In this document: positions 12,383 to 25,500 of the stretch, in pieces
How the letters are laid out: every line of letters begins with the position of its first letter
How positions within the stretch are numbered: position 1 is the first letter of the stretch
Origin: Morella rubra
Taxonomy: Eukaryota > Streptophyta > Magnoliopsida > Fagales > Myricaceae
Direction of reading: 5' to 3'
Assembly: GCA_003952965.2 (NCBI GenBank)
Contig: CM025854.1
Location: 29,233,366-29,297,365 of the forward strand
DNA length: 64,000 bases
Notes under the pieces: generated by a model
Told to the model about the DNA's origin: nothing
Databases searched by the model: none
What the model saw: only the letters and a program-made list of their open reading frames with translations
Program-made: the position numbers and the translations under genes

Positions 12383-13408
12383 GGGGAATTGTCATTTTAA
12401 TTCCTAGGTTTTGACCAATTTAGTGGTTTGATCCTTAAGAATTAAACCCTGACAAAATAATCCCAAACTATCATCTTTTGACAAAATCATCCTTCCGTCA
12501 AGGTTCCATGTATTTGTTTAACGGCAACTATTGACACGTAAGCAAGAAGTACATGTGGCATTTAACTAATCCATATCAGCTGTTTATCACAATCCGTTCA
12601 GAATAAAAATAAATAAAAACAAAACATAAAATTTCTTTCACACAGTCTTCGCCCTCCACCTCGTCAAGTTCACAGGCCACTCCTCCGCCATGCTTATCGT
12701 CCACTTCACACTCTAAAAAGGTTGATGGGTCAGGGTCATCTTCAAGAGTAGAGCAATTGGAAAGTGGTCAAACTCGAGGTAAAAAAAACTTGATACAGAT
12801 AGAGAAATTGTTGATTTTCTTCAAAGATATGGTGTAAGTAGGGATGCTAAAATAGTTGAGGACCAAGTGGGATAAAATGTTGGGAGATTTCTGGAAGGTG
12901 TACGAGTGGGAGAGAGGAGGTAAGAGGAAGCAAGATGGAAAGAATTCCAGGTCTATCAAGAACTGTCTAGATCTTCAAAGTCTAGATCCCCTGATTCGAA
13001 AAGTGAGTGGGTGAGGTCTGGGTACTTGTCACCGTCCTCCTCATCTATTAGTCCAAGTAGAGGTGATTCTTCTCCTTAAACAACTATGTTTAAGTTGGGT
13101 TAGGGAGGAACTCGTTGGCCATGGTATTAATGTTATCATCATAGGGTACAATGCCTTACTTTGGCCTCCTGCGTTGTATTCATCGTTGAGATGTTTGCCA
13201 TGATGGCCAAGCAAAGCATGGAGCTTGTGAGAGATAGAGCTCTTTCTTTGCTAAATACTTTGAGAGATGAAGCTCATTAAGAACTTCTGCTTGTTGAGCA
13301 ACGAGAATATAATCAGGCGAGTCTACCTCGATCCAGAAACAATAAGATTAAAAACTCAACTATCCTAGAAGAAAAGTGAGAGAAATATTATTGCAGAGAT
13401 TTTAAGGC

Positions 13409-13450
<42 letters not shown>

Positions 13451-14612
13451 TTATATGCAGAAAACGTACTACAAGACTGCATCATTGATTTCCAATAGTT
13501 GCAAGGCAATTGCCGTTCTCGCTGGGCAGACGTCGAAAGTTGCAATGCTAGCTTATGAGTATGACAAAAATCTGGTTTGTAAATTTTTTAATTCTTCTTT
13601 GTAAATTACTGCAAGGAGCAAGCTTAGTTGTGGGTTCTCTTATTAGTTAGCCATGTCCAAACACAAAATTCTAGAGAAATGGTAAACCTATAAAGAAACT
13701 TTGCTTTGTTTCCTCCAGCAACTAGGACTCTCTTCCTATTTTGAACACGGTACACCTTCATAATAGACTAATAGCTTCACGCAAAATGGAAAAAATTGAC
13801 AAGAAATGGGACTGAACACCAACAGCATAAAGGCATTTTTTTTAGCTGGATTTAGGCTGTATTTGGTCAAAGAGATCATGCGAACAGTAAATGGTCAGAA
13901 CTGATGACCAATATGTGAACTATCTTTGCTAGAGTGAGCTCAAGTAATATTTCTTGCAAATGAGCACGAGTAATTTCACAATTGCAGGCTATACACTGTA
14001 ATAGCTGTAAACTTCTGTAACTTGATTTTCTTTAGGTGATTTGTGAAGGAATGCAAACAATTTGAACTCCAACCTTCCCTTGCTACCTGGAAAAGCTTAT
14101 GAATATTTCCAAGCCTAAATTATTTAGAGCTGAGATTCGATCTATTTCCAAGATGGCCCTATAAGAGGCTTTTCAGTGGATAGATTCGTTTCCGGACAAC
14201 AAGTCAAAGTCTTCGACAGAAAAAAGTCTTCCACTACCACTGCTTCTTCTGGTACAAGTCTTCAACAACCCACGTGAATTCTCCAAGCTCTAGAGTGTGG
14301 AGTGGATGATAAGCATGGTGGAGGAGTGGCCTGTGAGCTCGACAAGGTGGAGGGCGAAAGACTGTGGAAATAACTATTCCGTTTTGTGTTTTTTTTTTTT
14401 TTTAATTCTGAGTAACGTGGGTTGTGATAAACAATAAATGCCACCTAGACCTCTTGCTTACGTGTCAATAGTTGTCGTTAAAAAGTACACGAAACCTTGA
14501 CGGAAGGATAGTTTTGTCAAAAGATGATAGTTTGAGATTATTTTGTGATTTAATTCTTAAGGATCAAACCGCTAAAGGGAGCAAAACCTAGGGATTAAAA
14601 TTTCAATTTTCC
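12383..14612. mobile_element. Pack-MULE 1 (Mutator-like, non-autonomous) with trihelix-like gene fragments
   Basis: Long terminal inverted repeats at about 12383-12715 and 14291-14612 (over 320 bp each), with outer ends GGGGAATTGTCATTTTAAT and GGAAAATTGAAATTTTAAT. The element is flanked by a perfect 9-bp duplication TTTAATTTA (12374-12382 and 14613-14621), the hallmark of Mutator-like insertion. Total length is 2230 bp. No transposase is present. The interior carries a degraded trihelix transcription-factor segment and a GA microsatellite (13412-13448). The TIRs are clearly related to those of the element at 41478-43720. Confidence 0.92.
12725..13400 (+). pseudogene. Captured trihelix-like transcription factor fragment inside Pack-MULE 1
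   Basis: Reading the plus strand gives DREIVDFLQRYGVSRDAKIV then, after a one-base shift, WDKMLGDFWKVYEWERGGKR, the third-helix pattern of plant GT/trihelix DNA-binding domains (G.sRDak....W.....d..KVyeWERG). Further on, SRSPDSKSEWVRSG and AMMAKQSMELVRDRALSLL look like the linker and C-terminal helical part of such a protein. Several frameshifts and stops interrupt it. It is a captured, non-functional gene piece. The precise parent gene is not recognised. Confidence 0.6.
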
Positions 14613-14621
14613 TTTAATTTA

Positions 14622-15389
14622 CCATTGAAGTTTTTATTTATTTATTTATTCATCAAATTACTTATTCGGGGGTTTGTCTATATGAGGCTTTCTGGGTTTG
14701 ACTTTTGACATGACTCGCATGTTACTTTTCAAAATTTCTAGTTGATTTCAAAGATAAATTGCCATCAGCAGCATGTTTCGCTGTAAACATCGACTCAGAG
14801 ATATATGCGGCAACTGATAGTTATCTACCGTTAATAATGCCAGAGGATTGACATTAGCTTATAACGAATGACGTGGACATTATCATGTCCTGTGTACTAA
14901 AGAGCTTGGGCATGATTTCAGCGAAAAAAAAAGCTTGGGCTTGTTAGTTATTAAATTTAATTCTAGTTTATTTTTAATAAATTAGTTAATGAAGAGGTTA
15001 TGTTTTGGGGTAAAGTCATAGTTAGCCCTCGATGTTTGGGCAAAAATCAAATAGCTACCTCTAATTTTTAATTCCACAATTTGAAACCCATAACTTTCAA
15101 AACTTATCAATCTTCGCCCCCCGTCTAAATCAGCGTTAAATCATACGGAAAATTATGCAAAATGCCCTCCAAGTCTAATTTTTTAAAAATAAATTAAAAT
15201 AATAAAAAATAAATAAAATAAATAAATTATTAATAGAGTTTCAATAGTTTTATCAAAATTTTATTTTATTTTTATTAACTTTTTTAATATTTTTATTTTG
15301 GAGGGGCATTTTGGTTATTTTCATGTTTTGTCGTCTGATTTAATGCCTGATTTATACGGGGGCGAAGATTGATAGATTTTGAAAAGTTT
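14622..15389. other. Intergenic, ending in a MITE cut by the assembly gap
   Basis: AT-rich, no gene. From about 15015 a repeat begins (TAAAGTCATAGTTAGCCCTC). Its inner arm (AACTTATCAATCTTCGCCCC) is mirrored near 15360-15385 (GGGGCGAAGATTGATAGA). The element therefore reaches or enters the N run. Confidence 0.55.
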
Positions 15390-16389
15390 NNNNNNNNNNN
15401 NNNNNNNNNNNNNNNNNNNNNNNNNNNNNNNNNNNNNNNNNNNNNNNNNNNNNNNNNNNNNNNNNNNNNNNNNNNNNNNNNNNNNNNNNNNNNNNNNNNN
15501 NNNNNNNNNNNNNNNNNNNNNNNNNNNNNNNNNNNNNNNNNNNNNNNNNNNNNNNNNNNNNNNNNNNNNNNNNNNNNNNNNNNNNNNNNNNNNNNNNNNN
15601 NNNNNNNNNNNNNNNNNNNNNNNNNNNNNNNNNNNNNNNNNNNNNNNNNNNNNNNNNNNNNNNNNNNNNNNNNNNNNNNNNNNNNNNNNNNNNNNNNNNN
15701 NNNNNNNNNNNNNNNNNNNNNNNNNNNNNNNNNNNNNNNNNNNNNNNNNNNNNNNNNNNNNNNNNNNNNNNNNNNNNNNNNNNNNNNNNNNNNNNNNNNN
15801 NNNNNNNNNNNNNNNNNNNNNNNNNNNNNNNNNNNNNNNNNNNNNNNNNNNNNNNNNNNNNNNNNNNNNNNNNNNNNNNNNNNNNNNNNNNNNNNNNNNN
15901 NNNNNNNNNNNNNNNNNNNNNNNNNNNNNNNNNNNNNNNNNNNNNNNNNNNNNNNNNNNNNNNNNNNNNNNNNNNNNNNNNNNNNNNNNNNNNNNNNNNN
16001 NNNNNNNNNNNNNNNNNNNNNNNNNNNNNNNNNNNNNNNNNNNNNNNNNNNNNNNNNNNNNNNNNNNNNNNNNNNNNNNNNNNNNNNNNNNNNNNNNNNN
16101 NNNNNNNNNNNNNNNNNNNNNNNNNNNNNNNNNNNNNNNNNNNNNNNNNNNNNNNNNNNNNNNNNNNNNNNNNNNNNNNNNNNNNNNNNNNNNNNNNNNN
16201 NNNNNNNNNNNNNNNNNNNNNNNNNNNNNNNNNNNNNNNNNNNNNNNNNNNNNNNNNNNNNNNNNNNNNNNNNNNNNNNNNNNNNNNNNNNNNNNNNNNN
16301 NNNNNNNNNNNNNNNNNNNNNNNNNNNNNNNNNNNNNNNNNNNNNNNNNNNNNNNNNNNNNNNNNNNNNNNNNNNNNNNNNNNNNNNNN
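15390..16389. other. Assembly gap, 1000 N
   Basis: Exactly 1000 N, which suggests a placeholder of set length rather than a measured gap. Open frames reported across it are artefacts. Confidence 1.
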
Positions 16390-19300
16390 ACAATGAAAAT
16401 AAGGTACATTAAATAGTGACTTTTTAACTGATCAGAAGTTTCCAAGGATTTATGGCTCCGGTCTTTGTAATTTCATAATTTTACGACCACTTTTTATGAC
16501 TTGCTTTGACATCCCACTGTGACCTCCTTTTGAGATGGTACTGGATTAATTGGTGAACAGCTGGAATTACGTATTATACATCATGTATAAATATCATAAA
16601 TTAATTAAAGCCTCTTCTTTAGTCCAACAGAGATAATACATAAATTATATATGTAAGAGAAGAAAGATCAGGAAAAAATAATGAAAAAGGAAAAACTCAC
16701 CCACACACAGAGACTCTGATCTCTTGAACCTTGTAATAATTTGAGCTGAAATGTGAGCGAAATTTTGCATGTTGCATTTGGTAGGCCTTCAAATGGCAAA
16801 CCCAGAAGTCTTCAATGCATCTCAGGTTATTGACCCTACAGGCTACAGCATCCCTATTGATCATAAAACTTGCTATGCAGACAAACCTCTAGTCTAGTGT
16901 TATAGGTCCTGCTATTGGACGAAATGACTTTGCCCAATGCCCAGTCAGAAAAACTGTTCCAATTTGATAATTGATAATATAGTTTAGCTGACTGCCCCAT
17001 CTATATATATAGACCCTGTATTATACGCAGCCACTGTTCGCAACCTTCAGATCCTCCCGCAGAAACAAAGAAATAAATAAATATACGTTATCCAGTTAAT
17101 AATCAATATTAATTATCAGGTTTGCATTAATTAAATTACATTATATCAACCTCTGAGTTGTGGTGAATGATTATAACCAACGATCAAGGAACTTAGCCAT
17201 TTTTATATATATATTAACATTCGAGCAATCTCTTTTGCTCCTGCTTGAGGCTGCCTTCTAAATTTGGAACGTTTATCCGTCAAATATTATATCAGTATTT
17301 GAAGGGATTTGCATGAGAGGTAACTATGTTACCACTTTGTTCAGGTACAACAAAGTTGTTGAATTTCATCTTCTTCTTTCTTGGCCCGTCTTTTCCCTTT
17401 TACAGGGAATGCGTCATGACTGAGACGACTTCAGTACGATGCTCCAAGGACAGCGTGGTTATATAAAACACTTATCATAAAATTATTGAAAATGTCCTTC
17501 GTTGCCGAGCCACCTTAATTTGTTGAATTAGGACTGCATGCCGTGATGTTACCATTGCGCCGATCGACCTAGTCCTGTGTCTCGAAGTTAGAGGTTCCTG
17601 ATTGAAGGACGTAGCCCAACCTACCATTGGATTAATCCAAAGTAAAAGAAGGCAGTTCGTCTGAGTAAAAACTACGAAGTCTGGCAAAAAAATTTGCCAA
17701 CTTTCTACTGCCATTTGTGCCTTCAAATGCTATGGAAAGCAAGACAATTTTCAAGTGTACAACTTTTCTACGAAATGGAAACACGAGGACTGGCTAGTGT
17801 GAATTGTGTCCCCACTGCAATAACATCACAGGTCCAATCATGCAAGCAATGATGTCTACAAAATTAAAGAACCATGCTAGCTGTGCTCTTGTTGCTGTTA
17901 TCCAAAGGTCACCATGCTGCCAAACGAGCGAGGTCAGTGCGGTCTCTCTAAGCCTTCCACGGTCACATTAATGTTTGTTTCCTGCTTTCCTAATCGTCGG
18001 TCCCAATCCAAAAAATATCAAAGAAAATGAGCTTAATCTCTACCTCGCAACGAAAGAAGAGAGAGAAGAGGGGAGAGTTGGAACAAAAAAGTTTAGGCTG
18101 AAAGTCTGCAGAGCCATAATGGTACTATTCCGATCGACTCTCCGAAACCCAGAGCTATATGGATTAACCATATGGTTTTAGTTGCATGTTTAATTAGCAC
18201 CATGCATAAGTTATAGCTCAAGATAATAGGCCCAAGCCGCACAACCCGTAGTACTCTAAAATAATAATGGAACATAATACAGTCGATCGTCTATTATATG
18301 ACCCGGCCCGATTCGAATTATTCAATCTGTTCTTCATTTTGAATGCTCGTATCTCGTGTATATATATGTATACATTTGTGATACAATTTTTAATGGATTT
18401 CATTACTTTCAACAGATAAGCAAAGGTGCATGGCCCCACCAGAGATGGTGGGCCTTCATCCTTGACTCATCACTTAGCCACATGCAGAACTTGCCTTGCT
18501 AGAAAAGTAAGACAATTTATGGTGGCGATCGTGACCTAGGCTGTTTCCAACATTGAAGAAGCTTCTTCCGATCAATGAAGTAATGTTAAAGGGTATTTCC
18601 ATAATTTGCTTCACGCATTAGCAATTTATTTATGTGGGTTTGTGAGTCTGCAGAGGAGCACTGTCCTAAACGTACGACTTAGTGCATGAAAAAAAACAAA
18701 AGGAAGAAGCCTAATTAAGATAGATCACTAGCTAATCACTGGATGCCTTTTGTGCCCGTCGTGTGCAAAGCAAAGGTCTTTTAGATCCAAGTTTCATATC
18801 GGGCCGGGAGAAGGACAGTGGTGGGGACACCACTTTAAATTATATTTGTGTCATTGCCAGCTTTAAGATTGTATATGGTCCAACATAGACTTAAATGAGA
18901 GTATTAAATGAGTACCATAACACTTGTCAAGATTCTACAAGTCCATGTCCTCAATTTCTCCTCCAAAACAACAAACAGAGTTCGAAATATGTGCACCAAT
19001 TGTTTCGGAAAAATATCATCTACACACGAAAGACAAGTATAAAGCCTGTGTCTCACAAAGTCTATATGCATTAAATTAACTGTCTTCTCCCAAACTCCGC
19101 CAATTTCTCTTGAGGAGACGTTGCATTAATTTTACTGAGTCATCCATGCACGATATGGCCACTAGCAATTCATGATCTGGTCTGATTTACATTAATCCTT
19201 ATATCCTGATCAGAGTAAAAGGATAACATCAAAAAATTGAAGTGCTTTTATACCTAAACTAACCCCCAGCCACCACTTTACCGTGAAAGAAGTCAATAGC

Positions 19301-21185
19301 TAGAATGGAAAATTTTGCATTGCGTTTGGTTTCAAAATTTTATCAAAATTTTGTTAAAATTTTGTGTTGGTGTTAAAAACGGAGGTGGTGTTGAATTTGA
19401 GAGATAAAAATAAAAGTAAAATTTTAAAATGTGTTAGAATAAAGTTTTGATAAAATTTTGTTAAAATTTTAACAACCCAAACGTCATGTTAGAGATACGA
19501 GATTGTTCTGTAAGATATTAGATGATTTAGGAGGAGACAAATATGAAGGAGTCGATTAGGTGGAAAATAAAAACTTAGCTAGGTTGGTCACTTGAAACTA
19601 TTAAATAACACATGATGATTTGGTGGAAAGCACGAGCTGTAATTAACCGTGGCTGGAGACGGATCAACAAAATGTTCAATCACTTGTTTTGTTTGTTCAC
19701 TTGTCTCTGTCATAGCACATTCACAAAGTACTTGTCGTTTTCAAAACTTGAAAAAGCTTTTTTGGCAAATGTAATGGAAGTCTCACGTAGGCCTTTAAAA
19801 GCTTATTAACGTAGTATAGTGGTTAAGCGTTTTGTTGCGTTCACAAACTAGGCCATGTCTAATATGTTTGTAAAGATATGCTTTAATCCCAGCTTAGGTT
19901 GTACCTTTTGTCGCGTTCATGAAAAAGATTGCAAGTTTCTCCTGTTTCTATATTTGGAATATTATATGATAAATCTGCTCATATCTTTCACCGCAGTCAC
20001 CGGTTGTACACTATAAACTTTGTTTCAGAGATATACCAGCGAAAATAAGCTTACTGGGAGATTGTTGTAGCTCAGCTGAAAAAAAAGAAAGAAAGAAAGA
20101 TTGAGGACGCTTTCTTTTTTTGGAAAGTATATAGAACATCTAACCTCCCTCAAAATCGACTTTTGGGCTATCAACTGCACACTACATACGGGCTTGACAT
20201 GCATTTGACCAGAGAGATAACCGACATAGGCCCAGCTCAATGTAGACGTTCGATAGAAGTCTCAGGCCCAGATCTGAACCAGAAAAACGCAAAGGAAGAT
20301 ATGCGTACAGGATCTTAACACGCGGGTGTCGTTAACACGCGGCTGACATTCGGAGAAACCTTTTTGTTCTTTTATTTTTATTTTTGCTTCTTTTGGGTAG
20401 TAACCGAGAAATATCACCAAACTGTCTAAAAGCGCAGAATATATACGAAAGAAAGATGCTTCGGGCCGAGCCCAACATACGGAATAAAAACACATTTAGG
20501 CCCGGGTTGTCTGACGGATTTTATTGGACCCATGGGAAATGAACTTTTGTTACTCTTCGTTGTGAGTTTTTTTTTTTTTTTAAAACAAAAAGGAGGAAAG
20601 GGACAATTAGCAACTTTCACACGTGATTATAAAAATATCTCTCGTGGGAAAATATTCGGTTTGAGTTATAGTTATTATTTAATAAACAAGTCTATCATCA
20701 CAACACCAGTAAAATCATCAGTGAGTCTTAAACCTGTCTGTTAGACTCAAGATCATGCTCTAATTTTGTAAGCGATTTCAATTGATGCCCTAACTCAAAC
20801 TACTAATCTTGAAGTTAGTAAACAATAGGTGGAACCAACGGGGCTAGCTTTGCTAGCTTCTTTGTTGTGAGGTTGGTTGGACAACCTTATCCAATCTATT
20901 ATAAAACTCAACTATACAAGTTAAAACAATAAACTTCATGCTACCAATAAGATTAATTTGTGGGTTTATAAGCAAATAGAAAGAATCCCACAATTTCCTT
21001 TAGGTAATAATAAACCAAGTGGCCTACGTGTATCAAAGTTAAACGGTTAAAGCTTTGTCTTAAAAGACGTGCAAGAGTTAGTAAAAAAACGAATAATTAA
21101 TTTTTCTTCTCTCGATCTCCAAGAGGATGTCAGCCATGATATCAGAAGTTGAATGGGAAGCTATCGATGGACAATAATGGAACAT
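16390..21185. other. Intergenic, no supported gene
   Basis: AT-rich with short spurious frames only. It contains a small MITE near 19316-19491. A tRNA-like A-box (TAGTATAGTGGTTAAGCG) near 19815 lacks a matching B-box and cloverleaf, so no RNA gene is called. Confidence 0.5.
19316..19491. repeat. Small MITE
   Basis: The left end GCATTGCGTTTGGTTTC and the reverse of the right end ACATGACGTTTGGGTTGTT mirror each other. Inner arms repeat TTTTATCAAAATTTTGTTAA and its inverse. About 175 bp. End positions are approximate. Confidence 0.6.
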
Positions 21186-21188
21186 TAA

Positions 21189-22513
21189 GGGTTTATTTGG
21201 AAATGGGTTGTGTTTGTGGTTTGGTTTTGGTTTTGGGTTCAACTTTCAAATTTTAAATTTTAAGATTTAAATATTGTTTAGTTGTAAGGATTTGTTTGGT
21301 TGTTTAAGATTTGGAATGATTTATATGTTAATTAATTTAAATAATATTAATTTATAGTTATTATATATTCAAAAAATAAAAAAAATAAAAAATGATTTTA
21401 AAAAATAAGAAAAATATATAATTCAAAAAATAAGTAGAAAATGATTTCATAAATATCAAAAATTATAAAAATAGATAAAATATGAAACTAATAAAAAAAT
21501 ATCCATAAAAATTAAAATACCCAAGATAAAAATGTGCAAGTTTTATAAAAAAATAAATTTTACATTACCTTAACATTACCTTATTTGTTTTCTTGGAATT
21601 TTCGTAACATGCTGTTAATTTTTCTTTTCCTTTTTTTTACCAAGAATGTTAATATTTTCTTGCTTTATCCTTTTTCTTTAGCATACATCTCTATTTTTTA
21701 AAAAATTGTCAATATATTATTTGCACAAAATGAAAAAGAAAAAAAGAAAGAAAGAAAAGAAGAAGATATATACAATTGTCCTTCTGGTTGAGTCTCACCA
21801 AATAAAATCATTTATGTGGCATTTATGACGTCAACAATTCATTAATATTTCTTAATTTCATTTGTAGAGTATATCGCCCAAAAGAAAGAATTAAAAACCA
21901 AAAACAGGAAAATATGCTTTTATGGGTTGTTGACGAAGAGGCTAGAGATATTTTATCTAAGTCTAGAGATAGGATACAATTTTATCATGGTTATAATGAT
22001 TTCAATTACATAATATGACCTTATTATCATAAACACATTTATATGAATATGTAACTAGTGCAAATACCTACTGTGAGACCAAACAATGCCATAACTGTTT
22101 TTTTTTTTTTTTGTAATAATCAAATTTATAGTTTTTTTATTATATTTGTCAATTTTTATTTATTTTATAAATTTTACACGATTTTTATCTATCTTTTAAT
22201 TTTTGTGGATATTTTTTTATTAGTTTCATATTTTATCTATTTTATAATTTTTTTATATTTATGAAATTATTTTCTACTTATTTTTTGAATTATATATTTT
22301 TCTATTTTTTAAAATCATTTTTTATTTTCTTATTTTTTGAATATCATAATAACTATAAATTAATATTATTTAATTAATTAAAATATAAATCATTCCAAAT
22401 CTTAAACAATCAAACAAATCCTTACAACTAAACAATATTTAAAATTTAAATTTGAAAGTTGAACCCAAAACCAAAACCAAAACCACAACCACAACCCATT
22501 TCCAAACAAGCCC
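21189..22513. mobile_element. Harbinger/Tourist-like non-autonomous element with long inverted arms
   Basis: Two long arms (about 21189-21545 and 22120-22513) are inverted copies of each other. Outer ends are GGGTTTATTTGGAAATGGG and GGGCTTGTTTGGAAATGGG. The insertion is flanked by TAA on both sides (21186-21188 and 22514-22516), the 3-bp duplication of PIF/Harbinger elements. The core of about 570 bp has no transposase. The 68-codon frame at 22058 is only the T-rich arm. A transcript across it could form a hairpin of some 350 bp. Confidence 0.85.
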
Positions 22514-22516
22514 TAA

Positions 22517-25500
22517 GTGTGCGTGGTTTCCATGGGACTTGATAGTTCGTCCAATTCAGAAGGGAAAAACCTACACCACTTAAAAATCACTAATCTTAAA
22601 CTAATGAAGTATGATATACACCAAATCCGCAATGAACATTAATTTTAATACAGATTGAAGATACTTTGCAGATTTGACAATATATTCAAATGATATATGC
22701 CTTTGTTTATTCTTTCCTCTATTGCTAGGCCATGGCCTTATCTTCTGTACAAGACCATCCTCTCGAGAGAGGAGACCTAACCTACTAAAAGCCGCCTGCA
22801 GTCAGCAAGACAGGTAAGACGATAACTTTGAAATTTCATGAATGCAAAGTTGTTACGAGGTAATTAACTTGTGGCAATATGGTGTATGTCACATGGAAAA
22901 TTTTGCTCGTTATTTAAGGTCACCCGGAGAGATGGGGAGAGCTTGTTTTGTGCTCCCATACCTGATCTTGTGTTCATGGCCGTATCACCACTAGCTGTAG
23001 CAGAGTAATGATTGTATCCACAAAGCTCCGCGTCATTTTCTGGCAGTCTTGCAGATTATGTTTATATATACCTTCTTTCAGTTAAGGTTCGATGTCATTG
23101 TTTTTTGCTTTATCCGTGAGTGACAGAGAGAGGATAAGAGCTGAGAGACAAAGACAGAGATGTTAAAGCATAGCATGCACTAGGACAGGAGAATAGATAA
23201 TGATGTCAAACAAGGATGTAAGGTTTGTTCATGTACGTTTCAACGGTTTACATCTCCTACCTCCCATAAAACAGAAAGTGCAAAAAAAAGGTATAGAAAG
23301 CAAGAGAGGAATCGAACTATAAGAATTCATACACGTGTTTGGTCATGATATATCATTTCCGATCAAATTTGACTTCAACCTGCGAACAGCAAGCTAGCTG
23401 CAGCTCTTGGTCTCGGACAAATTTAGCAGAACTTTCGTTCATAATGATGCAGCCTGCATTATGCTTTTTGGACGTTACTCTGATGATTGATGAGACAACA
23501 CGTGTTCGATCGTAAGGATCGAAATTAGTTCAGATAGGTTCCCACGAAACAAAACTGTCCAAGTAAAACTGGCTGTGATCGATTTGCCCTTGAAAATATC
23601 ACAGGAAAAGAATCCAGTGGACAGGGCGCGCCCTCGCAGTGGTGAATTGGTAATGGAACATAATACTCTCCCAAGTCCCATGCTTTCTTGACATCACGTT
23701 ACGACCCATTTATCATTCTTGTGATCAGACTGCCACCTCGTCCTGTAAAAAGAGAGAAGAATTACTGAATTACCATCCAATAATAGCGAAGACAACGCAA
23801 GCAAAAGTAGCTAATACGATTCTTATACGCATTCTCTCCGTCACGAGGCCAGAGATGGGGGACTTTTTAAGTTCTCGCAGAAAACTTCCTTATATCTTAT
23901 CCAAAGAGCCTATTTCATTCACTCATTTATGACGGTCCGTCCACATATAGGAAATTTATTGATCTTGAATGGTCTAAATACTTCCGTACGTTTAGCTTTG
24001 AGGTAGAAATAGATATGAGGGTCCACAATTGCCGTAAATTTTCTGGTCAGAGTATGCCATCAATAACATGTAGACCACACCAACTTAACATCAGATGACC
24101 TGAAAATAGGTGTAACGAAAAAAACAAAAAATTGTGAATTATATAAAGAGTGTCAGATGTCTGTAGGCTATTTACTGTTCAGGCCCATAAACTTGTACCT
24201 TACTCTAGTAATTCTACAAGCTAGACTGCATATAAGAAAAGACAAAGAAAAAAAGAGAGGAGATAATTAAATGAAAAAACCTGTAAATTGGAATCTAACT
24301 TGATACTTGGAAAAGTATATATAATTGTATTGGCCTAGCTAGCTAGGTACTAGGTACCTAAATTTATTTATATTAGGACAATTGTATAAAAATTGTTCAA
24401 TGAATCATGCATCAAAAGCTTTTGCACCACTTCAAGGTTGCTATTTTCTTATTCTTATTTATCAACTTGGGAGAGTCGGATATCCCTGAAAAGCATAAAA
24501 AAAAAGAAAAAAAAAAAAAAAGAATATACTTCTATCAGAAATTGTTAAAAACATGGGTAGCAGGATTAGGTAGTAGAGTTCAACAATAATTGTAGAAAAA
24601 AGATGTGATCTACATGAAATTGGATTGCTGTAGGAGACTACTCTACGTAAAAGGAACGTGGGCCCCCCACGCAGAAGGTGGGCCCAGGGGGTGATGACGC
24701 ACTGCATAAACCAGAACGTCTTGTCGCGTAGAGGTGAAAGCGCGGGAGTGGGTCCACGCGCTCTGGACCTGCCGAACTTGTCGTCCGAGGTGGGTCTTGG
24801 GCTCAACCAAAAATCAAGCTTCCCAGAGAAGTCGGAGGGGTCATTGATTCCTCTCGCGTCCGCACTCCACACGGACCACAACAAATTTCTGCTTTTCCTT
24901 TGTTAGAATATATATTTGTAGCCTCCCCGTATTAGGAGCGGTGCAGTAAATCTTGAAGTTTTCTCAAATTCAGCGTAAATCTTGAAAACTAATACAATTC
25001 GTTCATCCTTTTAGACATAATTCCCAAATATTTCTCAAACAAAAATCATTTTAGGTTATGACCTTTCTTAAGAGTTTTGTTTAATTTGGTCCGGAGACTT
25101 CAATTGCGTATGTTTTTTTCATGTCAAATGACCCGGGTACGTACATTGGTACCGGCCGGCCCTAAGATATTGATTTTACTAGATGGGTATATTGTCATAA
25201 TCTTTGACCTAGATCCATTTAAATGGGAAAGATAAATGTTCTAGGCTGTACACATAGAAATTGTCCTGTCCCTAGAAATTCTCTAATTGTTGGACCATAC
25301 TATACATATATAAGATAAGATCATTTGAATATGTATAACGAATTAAAACATGGAGAGGCCACTGGCCACGTCGCGTTAATTAGAATCTACAGAACTTCGT
25401 CTAATTAAGAAGCTCAAATTCGTTGATTAGACGAATTGATATTTGTTGCGTGGAATCACAACTTGTCAAATCATACATTTCAATATCAACATTTACCAAT

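Noticed and set aside
15293-16445. Long open frames over 340 codons
   Set aside because: They consist of the 1000-N gap read as open sequence.
19801-19880. tRNA-like A-box TAGTATAGTGGTTAAGCG
   Set aside because: No anticodon arm, no B-box at the right spacing and no cloverleaf; perhaps an old SINE head but too weak to call.
22058-22264. 68-codon Phe/Tyr-rich frame
   Set aside because: It is the T-rich right arm of the Harbinger-like element.
23285-23330. B-box-like GTTCGATTCC on the minus strand followed by a T-run
   Set aside because: No A-box upstream, so not a tRNA gene.
24462-24906. Overlapping 140- and 82-codon frames in a GC-richer patch
   Set aside because: No domain, no codon pattern and both strands open, as expected from local composition.
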